DNA of 64,000 bases from contig JADKDR010000002.1 of the NCBI GenBank assembly GCA_016714535.1, positions 310,001 to 374,000 on the forward strand, given 5' to 3'. Position numbers and translations under genes: made by a program. The notes under the pieces are model-generated. The model saw nothing but the letters and a program-made list of their open reading frames with translations, did no database searches and was not told the DNA's origin. This document shows positions 35,234 to 44,436 of the stretch, in pieces. The first letter of the stretch is position 1. Every line of letters begins with the position of its first letter. Source of the stretch: Bacteroidota bacterium (GTDB lineage Bacteria; Bacteroidota; Bacteroidia; AKYH767-A; OLB10).

Positions 35234-35758
35234 TTATTTAATTAGCACTTCGAGACAAAAGAATGAAAAGGTAGCATTAACCGGATGAAAGCTGTAAGTT
35301 AAAGGATGACCAGACTTGCGGGCAATATCAATCATCCCTAAGCCGGCACCGCCTTTGTCCGACAAATCAGTTGAATTTAATTTTTCCAAATAATGAGCGC
35401 GCAGCGCGTCAGGGGTCATTAAACTGATTTCGCGTAAGCGTTCTTCTAATCCCGCCACATTTGTATTTAATATGTAATTACCTGTACAAATGGAATAGGC
35501 AAGGTCTTCATTTTGACCTACCATAAAAATTGCATTGCCAAAATCGCTCTGCATTTCGGGCGATTGTTCGCCTTGTAGTTTTTCCATATGATGGTAAACA
35601 TTCTGTAAACACTCAATCAGGATATGATAGAATTTTTTCTTTCGTCTAGTTTCTTCCTGCTTACTATCAAGACGCGACTCCATAATCTGGTATACACTTG
35701 TCAGCAGGTCTTGTGTTATCTGACCTTTAAAAGAAAGAATTACATCTTCCTTCTCCAT
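35234..35758 (-). CDS. SiaB family protein kinase (DUF6272)
   Basis: From ATG 35758 the product has 174 residues. An upstream extension of the frame lacks family similarity and would run through the promoter. The GHKL-like N box 'ILIECLQNVYHHMEK' and G1 box 'DKGGAGLGMIDIARKSG' are visible, so it should phosphorylate the SiaC-like protein encoded next. A -7 box lies about 56 nt upstream. It is probably cotranscribed with the siaC-like gene. Confidence 0.88.
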   Translation of the reverse strand: MEKEDVILSFKGQITQDLLTSVYQIMESRLDSKQEETRRKKKFYHILIECLQNVYHHMEKLQGEQSPEMQSDFGNAIFMVGQNEDLAYSICTGNYILNTNVAGLEERLREISLMTPDALRAHYLEKLNSTDLSDKGGAGLGMIDIARKSGHPLTYSFHPVNATFSFFCLEVLIK

Positions 35759-35813
35759 CGTTTTGTATAATGAATATATATCCAAAATTAAGTGGTGCCT
35801 TATAGCATTGCGG

Positions 35814-35821
35814 CAAAAGTA
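35814..35821 (-). promoter_or_regulatory. -7 element of the siaB-siaC-like operon
   Basis: The minus strand reads TACTTTTG, an exact TAnnTTTG match, in the 109-bp divergent spacer. A plus-strand CATGTTTG (35839-35846, one mismatch) could serve the phosphatase gene. Confidence 0.55.
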
Positions 35822-35867
35822 AAAATGATTTTTAAATACATGTTTGTTAAAAGGAATAAAACTATAA

Positions 35868-38198
35868 TTGCAGAGTAAAATAATATTAAAGATTCCTTCG
35901 GTGAAAAGGCAAATCGTACTGTGGTTTATAGTGTGCCTCATATTAGGCTGTACTGCGCATTGGATGACATTAGGCCAATCTGATATAAGTGATAGCACCT
36001 CCTCTTTCAATGTGAAATACAGCAACAGCGAGACAGACTCTTCGTCTTTAGGTGATACAAATCATAGTAATCCAACCAAAATTAAGAAAGCGAAGCATGA
36101 TTCAAAAGCGGAGAATGGTGACGATGAAAGTGAAGAAGGTGAAAAAGAAGAGGAAGATGAGCCTGACCTTATTGATTTTTCAGGGATATGGAAAATTAAA
36201 GTCGAAGACAATTATCAATTTGCAAATATTAACTATGACGATACTGGCTGGGATGAATTAACCAAAAAGCAACATCGCTTCCTGCGAAGGGATAGTATTT
36301 GCTGGATACGAATTCATATTATTGTGGATAGTGCCGTTGCATGGCGTCCTATTGCGCTTACCGTTTATCAGTTTGGTACTGCCGGAGAGTTTTTTTTTGA
36401 CGGAAAAAAAATACTTACCAATGGAAAAGTTGGTCGCAACAAAAAAGAAGAAAAAGCAGTTGCAAGTTTTAATGCCAAGCCAATCATCCTGAGTTTTAAT
36501 GGCAAAAAAGAACACCTTTTAGCGGTACGTTATTCATCATTTAATGCAAAGCGATTAAACAAGTTGGGTATTAACCTTGGAATGAATATGCGATTTGTAA
36601 CCGAAGAGGCAAGTGAGGCCGTAAGCGACCTCGCTGATTTTTCAGCTCAGGAAATTGCACTTTTTATCTTCACCTTATTTGCAACACTCGCATTTATCCA
36701 TCTGATAATGTATGTTTTTTATCGGGAGAAAATTGCTAATCTATATTACAGTATATATTGTTTTAGTGTTTTCTTGTTTACCTACTATATATACTATTGC
36801 ATGAATCATGATGATCTTGATACCATACATACCTTCTTGTATATAGTTGCTTTAATGATGCCACTGCTTGTTGTGCCGCAGGTTGCTCTATTGCATACTA
36901 TTTTTTATGGCCGGTTTTTGAAAGTGCTCTATGTAGTGGCAATCATATTTGTTGGGGGTATGATTTCTATTTTTTTTTACTACCAGTTTCTATTTCTGGC
37001 ATATACCATCGGAGCGCTTATTGCTTATATAGAAATTTTCAGAGTAATTATTAACGCCATTCGAAAGCGAAAAGAAGGAGCATTTATTTTTGCTTTTACT
37101 ATTTTGCTGGCTCCGCTTGCAGGTATAATCATTTCGTTTTTGCCGGATGTAATAACAATTTTTGGCATACCCGTACATCTTACCGCAGGCCGCATTATTC
37201 CGGTTTGCATCCTACTGGGTTTGCCATTTGCTATGACCCTATACCTGGCACGCGACTTTGCCTTAATTAGCCGGCAATTAAAAAGGCAGCTCAATGAAAT
37301 TACCGATTTATCGGCCCGCGCTCTTGCTCAGGAGCAAGAGAAAAAACATATTCTGGAAAACCAGAAAGCCAATTTGGAGGTTATGGTAGAACAGCGAACA
37401 CAAGAAGTAATATTGCAAAAAAATGTTATCGAAAATAAAAATCGTGAAATCACTGAAAGTCTGGTATATGCAAAGCATATACAATCTGCCATACTTCCCG
37501 ATTTGAAAACCATACAACAGAGTCTGCCGCAATCATTTATTTTTTATTTACCTAAGGATATTGTGAGTGGCGATTTTTATGAATTCGCAATTTGTGAAAA
37601 TAAAATTATTATAGCAATGGCTGATTGCACCGGTCACGGTGTGGCAGGAGCATTTATGAGTATGATTGGCAGTTCGCTATTCAATCAAATAGTGAGTGAA
37701 AAAAGAATATCCAACCCTGCGCAAATATTGAATCTGATGAATGAAGGAGTAGTGAATGCACTTAAGCAGCGCGAAACCGAAAGTCACGAAGGTATGGATG
37801 TGGCCCTATGTACATTCGACATGCAAAATTTGAAAATGGAATTTGCCGGTGCCAACCGCCCATTATTACTAGTTCGCAATGGCGAACTAATGGTTTTACC
37901 AGCCAACAAAGTACCCATTGGTGGTATGCATGTAGCCGGGCATAAAACATTTACACTGCACGAATGTGATCTTCATACAGGTGATATGATTTACCTGTTT
38001 AGTGATGGCTATGCTGATCAGTTTGGTGGCGAACGCGGCAAGAAATTAATGACGCGAAAACTTAAAGAAATTCTTGTTGAAATATCTGTGTTACCGGTAA
38101 TGGAACAACAATCCTATTTACATCATAAATTTAAAGATTGGAAGGGTAACCATGAGCAGGTTGATGATGTGCTTATAGTTGGAATTAAGATTGTGTAA
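35868..38198 (+). CDS. SiaA-like membrane SpoIIE/PP2C phosphatase with 7TM sensor
   Basis: The frame opens with TTG at 35868; a GTG at 35901 (then KRQIVLWFIVCLILGC) is an alternative, and no ATG precedes the hydrophobic segment. An acidic linker (about 75-100, ESEEGEKEEEDE) leads to a 7TMR-DISM-like extracellular beta domain (about 105-260). Seven TM helices (about 265-480), a coiled coil (about 485-540) and a SpoIIE phosphatase domain follow. The phosphatase has the metal-site motifs 'SGDFYEF', 'ADCTGHGVAGAF', 'FSDGYADQFGG' and 'QVDDVLIVG'. It should dephosphorylate the SiaC-like protein in response to an outside signal. Divergent to the kinase/phosphoprotein genes. Confidence 0.88.
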   Translation: MQSKIILKIPSVKRQIVLWFIVCLILGCTAHWMTLGQSDISDSTSSFNVKYSNSETDSSSLGDTNHSNPTKIKKAKHDSKAENGDDESEEGEKEEEDEPDLIDFSGIWKIKVEDNYQFANINYDDTGWDELTKKQHRFLRRDSICWIRIHIIVDSAVAWRPIALTVYQFGTAGEFFFDGKKILTNGKVGRNKKEEKAVASFNAKPIILSFNGKKEHLLAVRYSSFNAKRLNKLGINLGMNMRFVTEEASEAVSDLADFSAQEIALFIFTLFATLAFIHLIMYVFYREKIANLYYSIYCFSVFLFTYYIYYCMNHDDLDTIHTFLYIVALMMPLLVVPQVALLHTIFYGRFLKVLYVVAIIFVGGMISIFFYYQFLFLAYTIGALIAYIEIFRVIINAIRKRKEGAFIFAFTILLAPLAGIIISFLPDVITIFGIPVHLTAGRIIPVCILLGLPFAMTLYLARDFALISRQLKRQLNEITDLSARALAQEQEKKHILENQKANLEVMVEQRTQEVILQKNVIENKNREITESLVYAKHIQSAILPDLKTIQQSLPQSFIFYLPKDIVSGDFYEFAICENKIIIAMADCTGHGVAGAFMSMIGSSLFNQIVSEKRISNPAQILNLMNEGVVNALKQRETESHEGMDVALCTFDMQNLKMEFAGANRPLLLVRNGELMVLPANKVPIGGMHVAGHKTFTLHECDLHTGDMIYLFSDGYADQFGGERGKKLMTRKLKEILVEISVLPVMEQQSYLHHKFKDWKGNHEQVDDVLIVGIKIV

Positions 38199-38290
38199 TG
38201 CCCATGATTTAGGTATTGCATAGGTATCGCGCAAATAGATATGCCGTAGGTGCAAAGAGAAAAAACGCCTGACAATTTTTTTAAAAAAAA

Positions 38291-40192
38291 TCAATAAGCT
38301 CTCTCGTTGGTTCCCTGCATGTAGTTGATAAAGGCTTTGCACACCACTTTATTCCCACCCGGAGTAGGATAGTTGCCGGTAAAATACCAGTCGCCCGTGT
38401 TGTTAGGAATAGATTGATGGAGGTCGTCAACACTTTGATAAATAATTTCTACCTCGCAGTTAACCTCTTTGGGTGTAAGCAATTGCGCTATTTTACGACT
38501 TAGTTGTGCTTCGGTAAATGGTTCGTAAATTATCTTCACATAATTTACCATTTCCTCTTTCGGTTTAGTCATTTGTTGCATGCACAATTGCAACACTTCA
38601 TCCATAATGTGTTCCAGATTATTTTCTTCAAGTAAACTAATAGCAGCATTGAAGGCAATAAAATCGCCCAGCTTGGCCATATCAATGCCATAGCAATCGG
38701 GGTAGCGGATTTGCGGGGCACTGCTTACAACAACAATTTTCTTTGGTTGTAACCGTGATAATATACGAAGAATACTTTTCTTTAATGTGGTGCCTCTTAC
38801 AATGCTATCATCTATCACTACCAGATTGTCTACCCCTTTTGCTACTGCACCATAAGTTACATCATATACATGGGCTACCATATCATCACGATGTGCGTCA
38901 TCTGTAATAAACGTCCGCATTTTCACATCTTTAATAGCAATTTTTTCGATGCGAGGCCTGATGCTGATAATGTCTTTGATTTTTTCGGTATCGTTTAAGT
39001 CGGGCAGGGCTTTTATTTTGCGCACCTTTACAGCTGCAAGATAATCTTCCATACCTTTTATCATACCATAAAAGGCAACTTCGGCTGTATTGGGAATAAA
39101 AGAGAAAACAGAATTACGCAAATCATAATTTATCGATTCCAGAATACTTGGACAAAGCCTGCGGCCAAGTTCTTTGCGTTCGTTATAGATGGCAGGATCG
39201 CTACCACGCGAAAAATAAATACGCTCAAACGAACAGGATTGGCGCTCCAGAGGTTCGCGGCATATTTGCTCAGAAACGCGTCCATTTTTTTTAATGATAA
39301 GAGCATAACCAGGTTGCAGTTCACGAATATCTTCAAAGGCCATATTAAAAGCAGTAAGCATAGCAGGGCGCTCGCTAGCAACTACCACCACTTCATCATC
39401 ATGATAATAATAAGCAGGCCTTATACCACTTGGGTCACGCAGCACAAATGCATCGCCATGACCCACAAGTCCGCAAAGGGTATAGCCACCATCCCAGTAT
39501 TTACTTGCGCGCTTAAGTACACGTTGCAGGTCAAGGTTGTTTGCTATTAGTTCCGATATTTCTTCATTCGAGTATTCTTCTTGTTTAAAGCGCTTGAAGA
39601 GTAGTTCCACTTCTTCATCCAAAAAATGTCCAATATTTTCAAGAACAGTTACCGTATCTGCCTGCTCGCGCGGGTGCTGTCCCAACGATACCAATTGTTG
39701 TATCATTTCATCCACATTGGTCATGTTGAAATTTCCGGCTAAGGCTAGTGTTCGCGATTTCCAGCTGTTTTGACGGATAAATGGATGACAATTATTAATC
39801 GAATTTTTTCCAAACGTGCCGTAGCGTAGGTGCCCCAGCCACAATTCGCCTGTAAAGGGGATGTTATTTTGTAACCAATCTACATCATCAATATGGTGGC
39901 GTTGCGATGCTGTCAACTGATTTAGGGGTTCATTAATTTTTTCGAAAATATCGGGCAAGGGTTGCTTGGCATTGCTGCGCTGACGGTTAATATAATCCAC
40001 TCCTGCGGGCACATTCAGACTAATGTTTACAACACCCGCACCATCCTGACCGCGATTGTGTTGCTTTTCCATCAGGAGGTACAATTTTTTTTGGCCATAA
40101 AATGATGTGCCGTATTTTGCCTTGTAGTAACTTAGTGGTTTTAGCAGCCGGATAAGCGCTATTCCACATTCGTGTTTTATACTATCGCTCAT
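38291..40192 (-). CDS. purF: Amidophosphoribosyltransferase (long Bacteroidota form)
   Basis: It makes 5-phosphoribosylamine from PRPP and glutamine, the first committed step of purine synthesis. I start at ATG 40192 (MSDSIKHECGIA); the frame continues upstream through a terminator hairpin, so that extension is rejected. Cys9 would become the N-terminal glutaminase nucleophile after removal of an 8-residue leader. 'LMEKQHNRGQDGAG' and 'GHLRYGT' belong to the glutaminase domain; 'VVIDDSIVRGTTLKKS' is the PRPP site. At 633 residues it is longer than E. coli PurF (505), a form seen in Bacteroidota, sometimes beside a second PurF. Confidence 0.88.
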   Translation of the reverse strand: MSDSIKHECGIALIRLLKPLSYYKAKYGTSFYGQKKLYLLMEKQHNRGQDGAGVVNISLNVPAGVDYINRQRSNAKQPLPDIFEKINEPLNQLTASQRHHIDDVDWLQNNIPFTGELWLGHLRYGTFGKNSINNCHPFIRQNSWKSRTLALAGNFNMTNVDEMIQQLVSLGQHPREQADTVTVLENIGHFLDEEVELLFKRFKQEEYSNEEISELIANNLDLQRVLKRASKYWDGGYTLCGLVGHGDAFVLRDPSGIRPAYYYHDDEVVVVASERPAMLTAFNMAFEDIRELQPGYALIIKKNGRVSEQICREPLERQSCSFERIYFSRGSDPAIYNERKELGRRLCPSILESINYDLRNSVFSFIPNTAEVAFYGMIKGMEDYLAAVKVRKIKALPDLNDTEKIKDIISIRPRIEKIAIKDVKMRTFITDDAHRDDMVAHVYDVTYGAVAKGVDNLVVIDDSIVRGTTLKKSILRILSRLQPKKIVVVSSAPQIRYPDCYGIDMAKLGDFIAFNAAISLLEENNLEHIMDEVLQLCMQQMTKPKEEMVNYVKIIYEPFTEAQLSRKIAQLLTPKEVNCEVEIIYQSVDDLHQSIPNNTGDWYFTGNYPTPGGNKVVCKAFINYMQGTNERAY

Positions 40193-40209
40193 TGTGTGAT
40201 TGTAGCTTG

Positions 40210-40217
40210 CAAAAGTA
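40210..40217 (-). promoter_or_regulatory. -7 element of purF
   Basis: The minus strand reads TACTTTTG, an exact TAnnTTTG match, 18 nt before the purF ATG. It lies just after the terminator of the preceding gene, so purF is independently transcribed. Confidence 0.55.
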
Positions 40218-40252
40218 ATAAATAATACAGCAGTCTGTGTGGATAGTATGCC

Positions 40253-40280
40253 AAAAAAAACGCGCTGCATGGCAGCGCGT
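40253..40280 (-). terminator. Rho-independent terminator after the 148-residue secreted protein gene
   Basis: A perfect 9-bp GC-rich stem (ACGCGCTGC / GCAGCGCGT) with a 3-nt loop is followed on the minus strand by eight T. It ends 22 nt after the stop at 40302. Confidence 0.88.
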
Positions 40281-40301
40281 TAAATTTTTTTATCTCAGCA
40301 A

Positions 40302-40748
40302 TTATTTTTTTCTGAACACATACCGTGTAATGAATATTCCCTTTCCATCCTTATCGCCTGCATCGCTTTCTACACCACTTGTTACATAAAGCAACTCCCA
40401 TCCTTGCTTGGCCATTTCGGTAAGTTTGCTTGATATAATTGCATCGTTGCTGGCAATGTTTTGAAAGTTAATACCTACCATGCTGTAAAAATTAAGCAAC
40501 TTGGTTTCTTCCATATTGTCAATTTTGGCATCGCCACGGTCTACTTTGCCTTGATCGCTGTCTTTGCCTTCGTTGCGCACGGTTGTAAACCTTTTATAAT
40601 CTACGGCTGGTTCGGTATTGTCTATAATGCGAGACCTTCCCATACCTCCCGGCACAATAGACTCTACCGTGGTAATTACTTTGTACTCTTGCGCTTGTAT
40701 TACATTTAAGGTAATAGCCATTGCGCCCATTAAAATCAATTTTTTCAT
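40302..40748 (-). CDS. Small secreted protein, DUF4177-like
   Basis: The 148-residue protein has a signal peptide (MKKLILMGAMAITLNVIQAQ). Its C-terminal half contains 'KLTEMAKQGWELLYVTSG' and a final strand 'FITRYVFRKK', resembling the small DUF4177 fold. Function is unknown. It stands alone, with a strong terminator after it and a 262-bp spacer before it in which I see no clear promoter. Confidence 0.7.
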   Translation of the reverse strand: MKKLILMGAMAITLNVIQAQEYKVITTVESIVPGGMGRSRIIDNTEPAVDYKRFTTVRNEGKDSDQGKVDRGDAKIDNMEETKLLNFYSMVGINFQNIASNDAIISSKLTEMAKQGWELLYVTSGVESDAGDKDGKGIFITRYVFRKK

Positions 40749-41010
40749 ACGTATGTTTTATTTTAAACGATAATATTTCTAAGACTCTTAAATGGCTGTA
40801 ATGTTACCCAGTTATAATGACTATTTAATGAAATAACAATTGATTGGCTAAAAAGCATGTTGGCTTTTTATGTTGAACCATACCCACAATTATCCTTCGA
40901 TGTTTACTTCGAGTTAAGAAAATGGAGGTACGTGTTTCCTCTGCTTTCAGCAAAATAATCTAATAGCAACATGAGAGATGCTTGTATGATAAGTCCTAAC
41001 CCGATACCTG

Positions 41011-41388
41011 TTATCCATTCCGTTTTTTTAAAAACACAAAACAAACTATGCCGGTTATTATTAAAGCTATTTCAATCCATCGGTACCAAACAAAACTTTT
41101 CATCACCGATTGCATGCGCGGTATTTCAATTTTTTTAATGGCACTTAGGTCATTCGTAATATAGCTGTTAACCCGTTCAATGTCTTTTGGGCTGCGCACA
41201 TATACAGTTGTGCCAACCACAATTTGTATGCATGCTACCAGCAGTAAAGGCGCAGACATTCCATAGTAAAAGGGCTTTTTCATCCACCCTATAAAATAAA
41301 CACTGCAACCTAAAGCTAAAAGGCCTGCGGCAATAAATAACAAGGACTCATTTTTTTCTGCATCGAAATAGGAGCGAATATTGTTCAT
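41011..41388 (-). CDS. Small hypothetical membrane protein
   Basis: The 125-residue protein has three likely TM helices: about 16-35 (LLFIAAGLLALGCSVYFIGW), 43-62, and 100-120 (IEIALIITGIVCFVFL). A soluble loop between the second and third contains 'RSPKDIERVNSYI'. I do not recognise a named family. It is divergent from the BNR-repeat protein gene with a 123-bp spacer. Confidence 0.65.
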   Translation of the reverse strand: MNNIRSYFDAEKNESLLFIAAGLLALGCSVYFIGWMKKPFYYGMSAPLLLVACIQIVVGTTVYVRSPKDIERVNSYITNDLSAIKKIEIPRMQSVMKSFVWYRWIEIALIITGIVCFVFLKKRNG

Positions 41389-41511
41389 CGTCTTAATTAT
41401 TAAAAATATGATTTAAGCAGTTTTGATATGACACTGCAAATATTTGATTAATTTCTGACCATTGCTATTCTTTACCTACATTGGCATCGCATCCTAAAAG
41501 TCGCAATCCTT

Positions 41512-42531
41512 ATGAAGCTAAACATAAGTATCATTCTGCTATTTGCTAACCTGTCTATTCTTATTGCCCAAAAAATCCGGGTTGATACAGTTTCCATCCC
41601 AGTAAATACAAGCATACGCGGAATGCAGGTGTTGAATGATTCTACACTGTGGATTTGTGGTAACAAAGGGGTGTTTGCTTATTCAGAAGATTGCGGAGCA
41701 AGCTGGTACATCGATAGTTTGCGCATCAATTCGGAATTGCCTGACTATCGCTCAATTGAAGTGATTGATAGGAATACGGTTATCATTGCTAATGCCGGAA
41801 GCCCTGCTGCAATTTGCAAAACAATGGATGCCGGGCGATCATGGAAGGTGGTACATAGTGATATGCGGCCCGAAATTTTTATTGATGCCATTGCCTTTGA
41901 TGACTCATTGAATGGAATTGCTCTTGGCGATCCCATTAATGCATTGCCCGTTATTTTAAAAACAGATAATGGTGGCGATAACTGGACCGATGTTTCTAAA
42001 GACTTTTTGTATCAGATAGAGACAGGCGAAGCTTTTTTTGCCGCAAGCAATTCGTGCATGCACTATCAAGATTCGGTGCTTTCATTTGTAAGCGGAGGAG
42101 CATGTTCAAATTATTATACTTGTAATTTTAAAACATATACAGTCACTGTTACACCTTTGCCACTTATTTCAGGAACACCCATGCAAGGAGCATTTACAAA
42201 GGTAAAATCGGGCGACACCCTTTTTGCAGCGGGTGGCGATTACGATAAACCGGATACCAATTGCAATCGTTTGGCGGTAAGTTATAGCAGGGGCCTAACC
42301 TGGCAAAATATCAAGACGGATATTCCTTTTATCTCATCCATGTGTTTACTAAAAAGAAAGAACCTGCTGTTTGCTGCTTGCATGCCTGGCATTTATCTCT
42401 CAAGCAATCAAGGTAAGACATGGAAAAAGGTTGCTAAGGATAACCTAAACATTATATATGCAAGCCCAACGGAGAACATTTTGTTTGCAGCTGGAAAAAA
42501 TGGACAAATAATCAGAATTACTATTGAATAA
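41512..42531 (+). CDS. Secreted YCF48/BNR-type beta-propeller protein
   Basis: The 339-residue protein has a signal peptide (MKLNISIILLFANLSILIAQ). Repeated beta-propeller blades carry the Asp-box-like pattern: 'SEDCGASWYI', 'TMDAGRSWKVV', 'TDNGGDNWTDVS' and 'SSNQGKTWKKV'. This resembles YCF48/HCF136-like and sialidase-type BNR propellers, but there are no sialidase catalytic residues, so a binding or assembly role is more likely. The APC permease starts 6 bp after it, pointing to one transcript. Confidence 0.82.
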   Translation: MKLNISIILLFANLSILIAQKIRVDTVSIPVNTSIRGMQVLNDSTLWICGNKGVFAYSEDCGASWYIDSLRINSELPDYRSIEVIDRNTVIIANAGSPAAICKTMDAGRSWKVVHSDMRPEIFIDAIAFDDSLNGIALGDPINALPVILKTDNGGDNWTDVSKDFLYQIETGEAFFAASNSCMHYQDSVLSFVSGGACSNYYTCNFKTYTVTVTPLPLISGTPMQGAFTKVKSGDTLFAAGGDYDKPDTNCNRLAVSYSRGLTWQNIKTDIPFISSMCLLKRKNLLFAACMPGIYLSSNQGKTWKKVAKDNLNIIYASPTENILFAAGKNGQIIRITIE

Positions 42532-42537
42532 AAATTT

Positions 42538-43836
42538 ATGCTAAAAAAGCGAATTGGACTTTATGGACTTATCATGGTTGCAGTGGGATCTTGCATTGGT
42601 TCTGGTATTTTCAGGACCCCGGCAGAGGTTGCGCTGCTGCTTCCATCTCAAGGCCTCGTGATTATTGTATGGCTGGTAGGAGGTTTTATGGCTTTAACCG
42701 GGGCTCTTACCTTTGCCGAGTTGGGAGCCAATTTTCCGGGAAGCGGAGGTATCTATGTTTTTTTGCGCAAAGCGTATGGTGATCTGCCGGCATTTCTTTT
42801 TGGTTGGGCCTATCTTGTTATTGTAACCACAGGTTCGTTGGCTGCACTTAGCCTCGTTTTTGCCGATTATTTCTGCAATTTATTTTCCCTGAATGATTCC
42901 TTTAAAATTCCATTAGCGGCAAGTGCTGTAATACTATTGTCAGTAATTAATTGCTTAGGGGTGCAAATATCAAGTGGATTTGCAACGGTTATTACTTCGC
43001 TCAAAGTGATGGGCATACTTGCTATTATAACGGTAGGTGTATGCTATGGCAGCGAGTTTCATTTTTCTTTTCAAATGGAACCGGACACTCACCTACATGG
43101 TTTGCCTGCAGCCTTTGGGCTCGCTTTAATAGGGGCTATGTTTAGTTATGGTGGATTTCAGCATGCATCCTTTGTAGGAGATGAAGTTAAGAACGCAAAC
43201 CGCAATTTACCTCTTGCGCTTATTATTGGCACCGCCATTGTCTGCTTTTGTTATGTGCTCATTAATATCGCCTACATGAATTTACTTCCGATGAAAGAGT
43301 TCTTGCAAAGCACCTCGGTGGCAAGCGATTCTATTTTAAAAATAACAGACTTAGGCGCTCTGTTAGCCACCATATTAATTGCGGGTAGCGTGTTTGGCAC
43401 CATCTCTATTTATACTTTATCCTCGCCCCGAATTTATTATGCCATGGCCAACGATGGATTGTTTTTTCAAAGCATTGCACGCATACATCCGCGTACACAT
43501 GCTCCTGTAAATGCCATCTTACTGCAAGCAGCAATTGCGGTTGTCATTTTGCTTTTTTGGAAAACTTTTTCAGATATTATTTCCTATGTAGTGTTTGTTG
43601 ATTTTATGTTTTTATCGCTTACTGCTGCAGGAGTTTTTATTTTAAGAAAAAAATATCTGAAGACCAAACCAACAACATTTGCAAATTCGCTTGTGCCCGT
43701 ATTGTTTATTGCTTGTTCATGCTTCATGTTGTTTTATACACTTACCGAGCGCTGGCAAAATGCTGTAGCCGGATTGGTTCTGTTAGCTGTGGGTATAGCT
43801 TTTTATTTTGTTATGAAAAAAAAGAAACCTGCGTAA
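42538..43836 (+). CDS. APC-family amino acid permease
   Basis: The 432-residue inner-membrane protein has 12 likely TM helices. TM1 carries the unwound substrate motif 'VGSCIGSGIFRTPAEVA', followed by 'FAELGANFPGSGGIYVFLRKAYG', both typical of the amino acid-polyamine-organocation (LAT/GerP-like) family. It should import an amino acid by proton symport or exchange; the substrate cannot be inferred. Its stop is one base from the stop of the convergent lipoprotein gene. Confidence 0.9.
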   Translation: MLKKRIGLYGLIMVAVGSCIGSGIFRTPAEVALLLPSQGLVIIVWLVGGFMALTGALTFAELGANFPGSGGIYVFLRKAYGDLPAFLFGWAYLVIVTTGSLAALSLVFADYFCNLFSLNDSFKIPLAASAVILLSVINCLGVQISSGFATVITSLKVMGILAIITVGVCYGSEFHFSFQMEPDTHLHGLPAAFGLALIGAMFSYGGFQHASFVGDEVKNANRNLPLALIIGTAIVCFCYVLINIAYMNLLPMKEFLQSTSVASDSILKITDLGALLATILIAGSVFGTISIYTLSSPRIYYAMANDGLFFQSIARIHPRTHAPVNAILLQAAIAVVILLFWKTFSDIISYVVFVDFMFLSLTAAGVFILRKKYLKTKPTTFANSLVPVLFIACSCFMLFYTLTERWQNAVAGLVLLAVGIAFYFVMKKKKPA

Positions 43837-43837
43837 A

Positions 43838-44320
43838 TTATAGTGTGCTTACTACAATTTCATTAGTGGTTACTTTATTGCTCTCATTCCCTGCACGGTC
43901 TATGATATATAACTCATAGCGTAAGGTATCATTCGAAACATTAGGTGGAAGAGGCATCAGATAGTCAATGGTGCCATCAATTGATTTGTTGCTTCCGGTT
44001 GGTGTAATTGTGGGGAATGGTGCACTTAGGTCTATCAAAAAATTCCACACATCGTTTTTCTTTTCAAAGCAACTGATAATAAAGTTGTTTTCTTTTTGTG
44101 TGCCATCATCAAACACACCCAAATCACCATCGCCATCGGCAAAGTATATAGTAACTGTGGCAGCGGTATCTTTAAAGCCATTATTTTCTATTGCAACCCC
44201 CATAACTTCAATTTGAGGAATGGGGCTAAGGTCACCATCTTTGTTGCATGCAACAAAGAACAAGGCGCTACTTAGAATGATTACAACCAGAATAAGACCT
44301 GCTTTTTGATTCTTTATCAT
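43838..44320 (-). CDS. Hypothetical lipoprotein
   Basis: I start at ATG 44320 (MIKNQKAGLILVVII), which gives a lipoprotein signal with the lipid Cys in 'LFFVAC'. The mature part of about 135 residues is beta-rich with an Asp/Gly-rich loop 'FADGDGDLGVFDDG', possibly calcium-binding, and a Fn3/Ig-like ending 'YIIDRAGNESNKVTTNE'. Similar small outer-membrane lipoproteins are common in Bacteroidota; function unknown. A TAAATTTG box (44337-44330) lies just before the start. Confidence 0.7.
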   Translation of the reverse strand: MIKNQKAGLILVVIILSSALFFVACNKDGDLSPIPQIEVMGVAIENNGFKDTAATVTIYFADGDGDLGVFDDGTQKENNFIISCFEKKNDVWNFLIDLSAPFPTITPTGSNKSIDGTIDYLMPLPPNVSNDTLRYELYIIDRAGNESNKVTTNEIVVSTL

Positions 44321-44349
44321 AATTGACTGCAAATTTAATATTATCTGCA

Positions 44350-44357
44350 TACTTTTG
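44350..44357 (+). promoter_or_regulatory. -7 element of the gamma-carbonic anhydrase gene
   Basis: TACTTTTG is an exact TAnnTTTG match, giving a leader of about 75 nt. A TTG at 44323-44325 is spaced 24 nt, somewhat long. Confidence 0.5.
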
Positions 44358-44436
44358 CTGCCTGAGTCTGTCACTCTTTTGTTAAATTTATTCTCTACAC
44401 TTTAAATAACGTAACATAATCTAATAACTGTATCAA

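Noticed and set aside
35759..36025. N-terminal extension of the SiaB-like kinase
   Set aside because: It crosses the divergent promoter region and the opposite gene's start; the conserved domain begins at the ATG at 35758.
40193..40270. N-terminal extension of PurF by 26 residues
   Set aside because: It would run through a terminator hairpin and a promoter box and would bury the catalytic Cys that must be N-terminal after processing.
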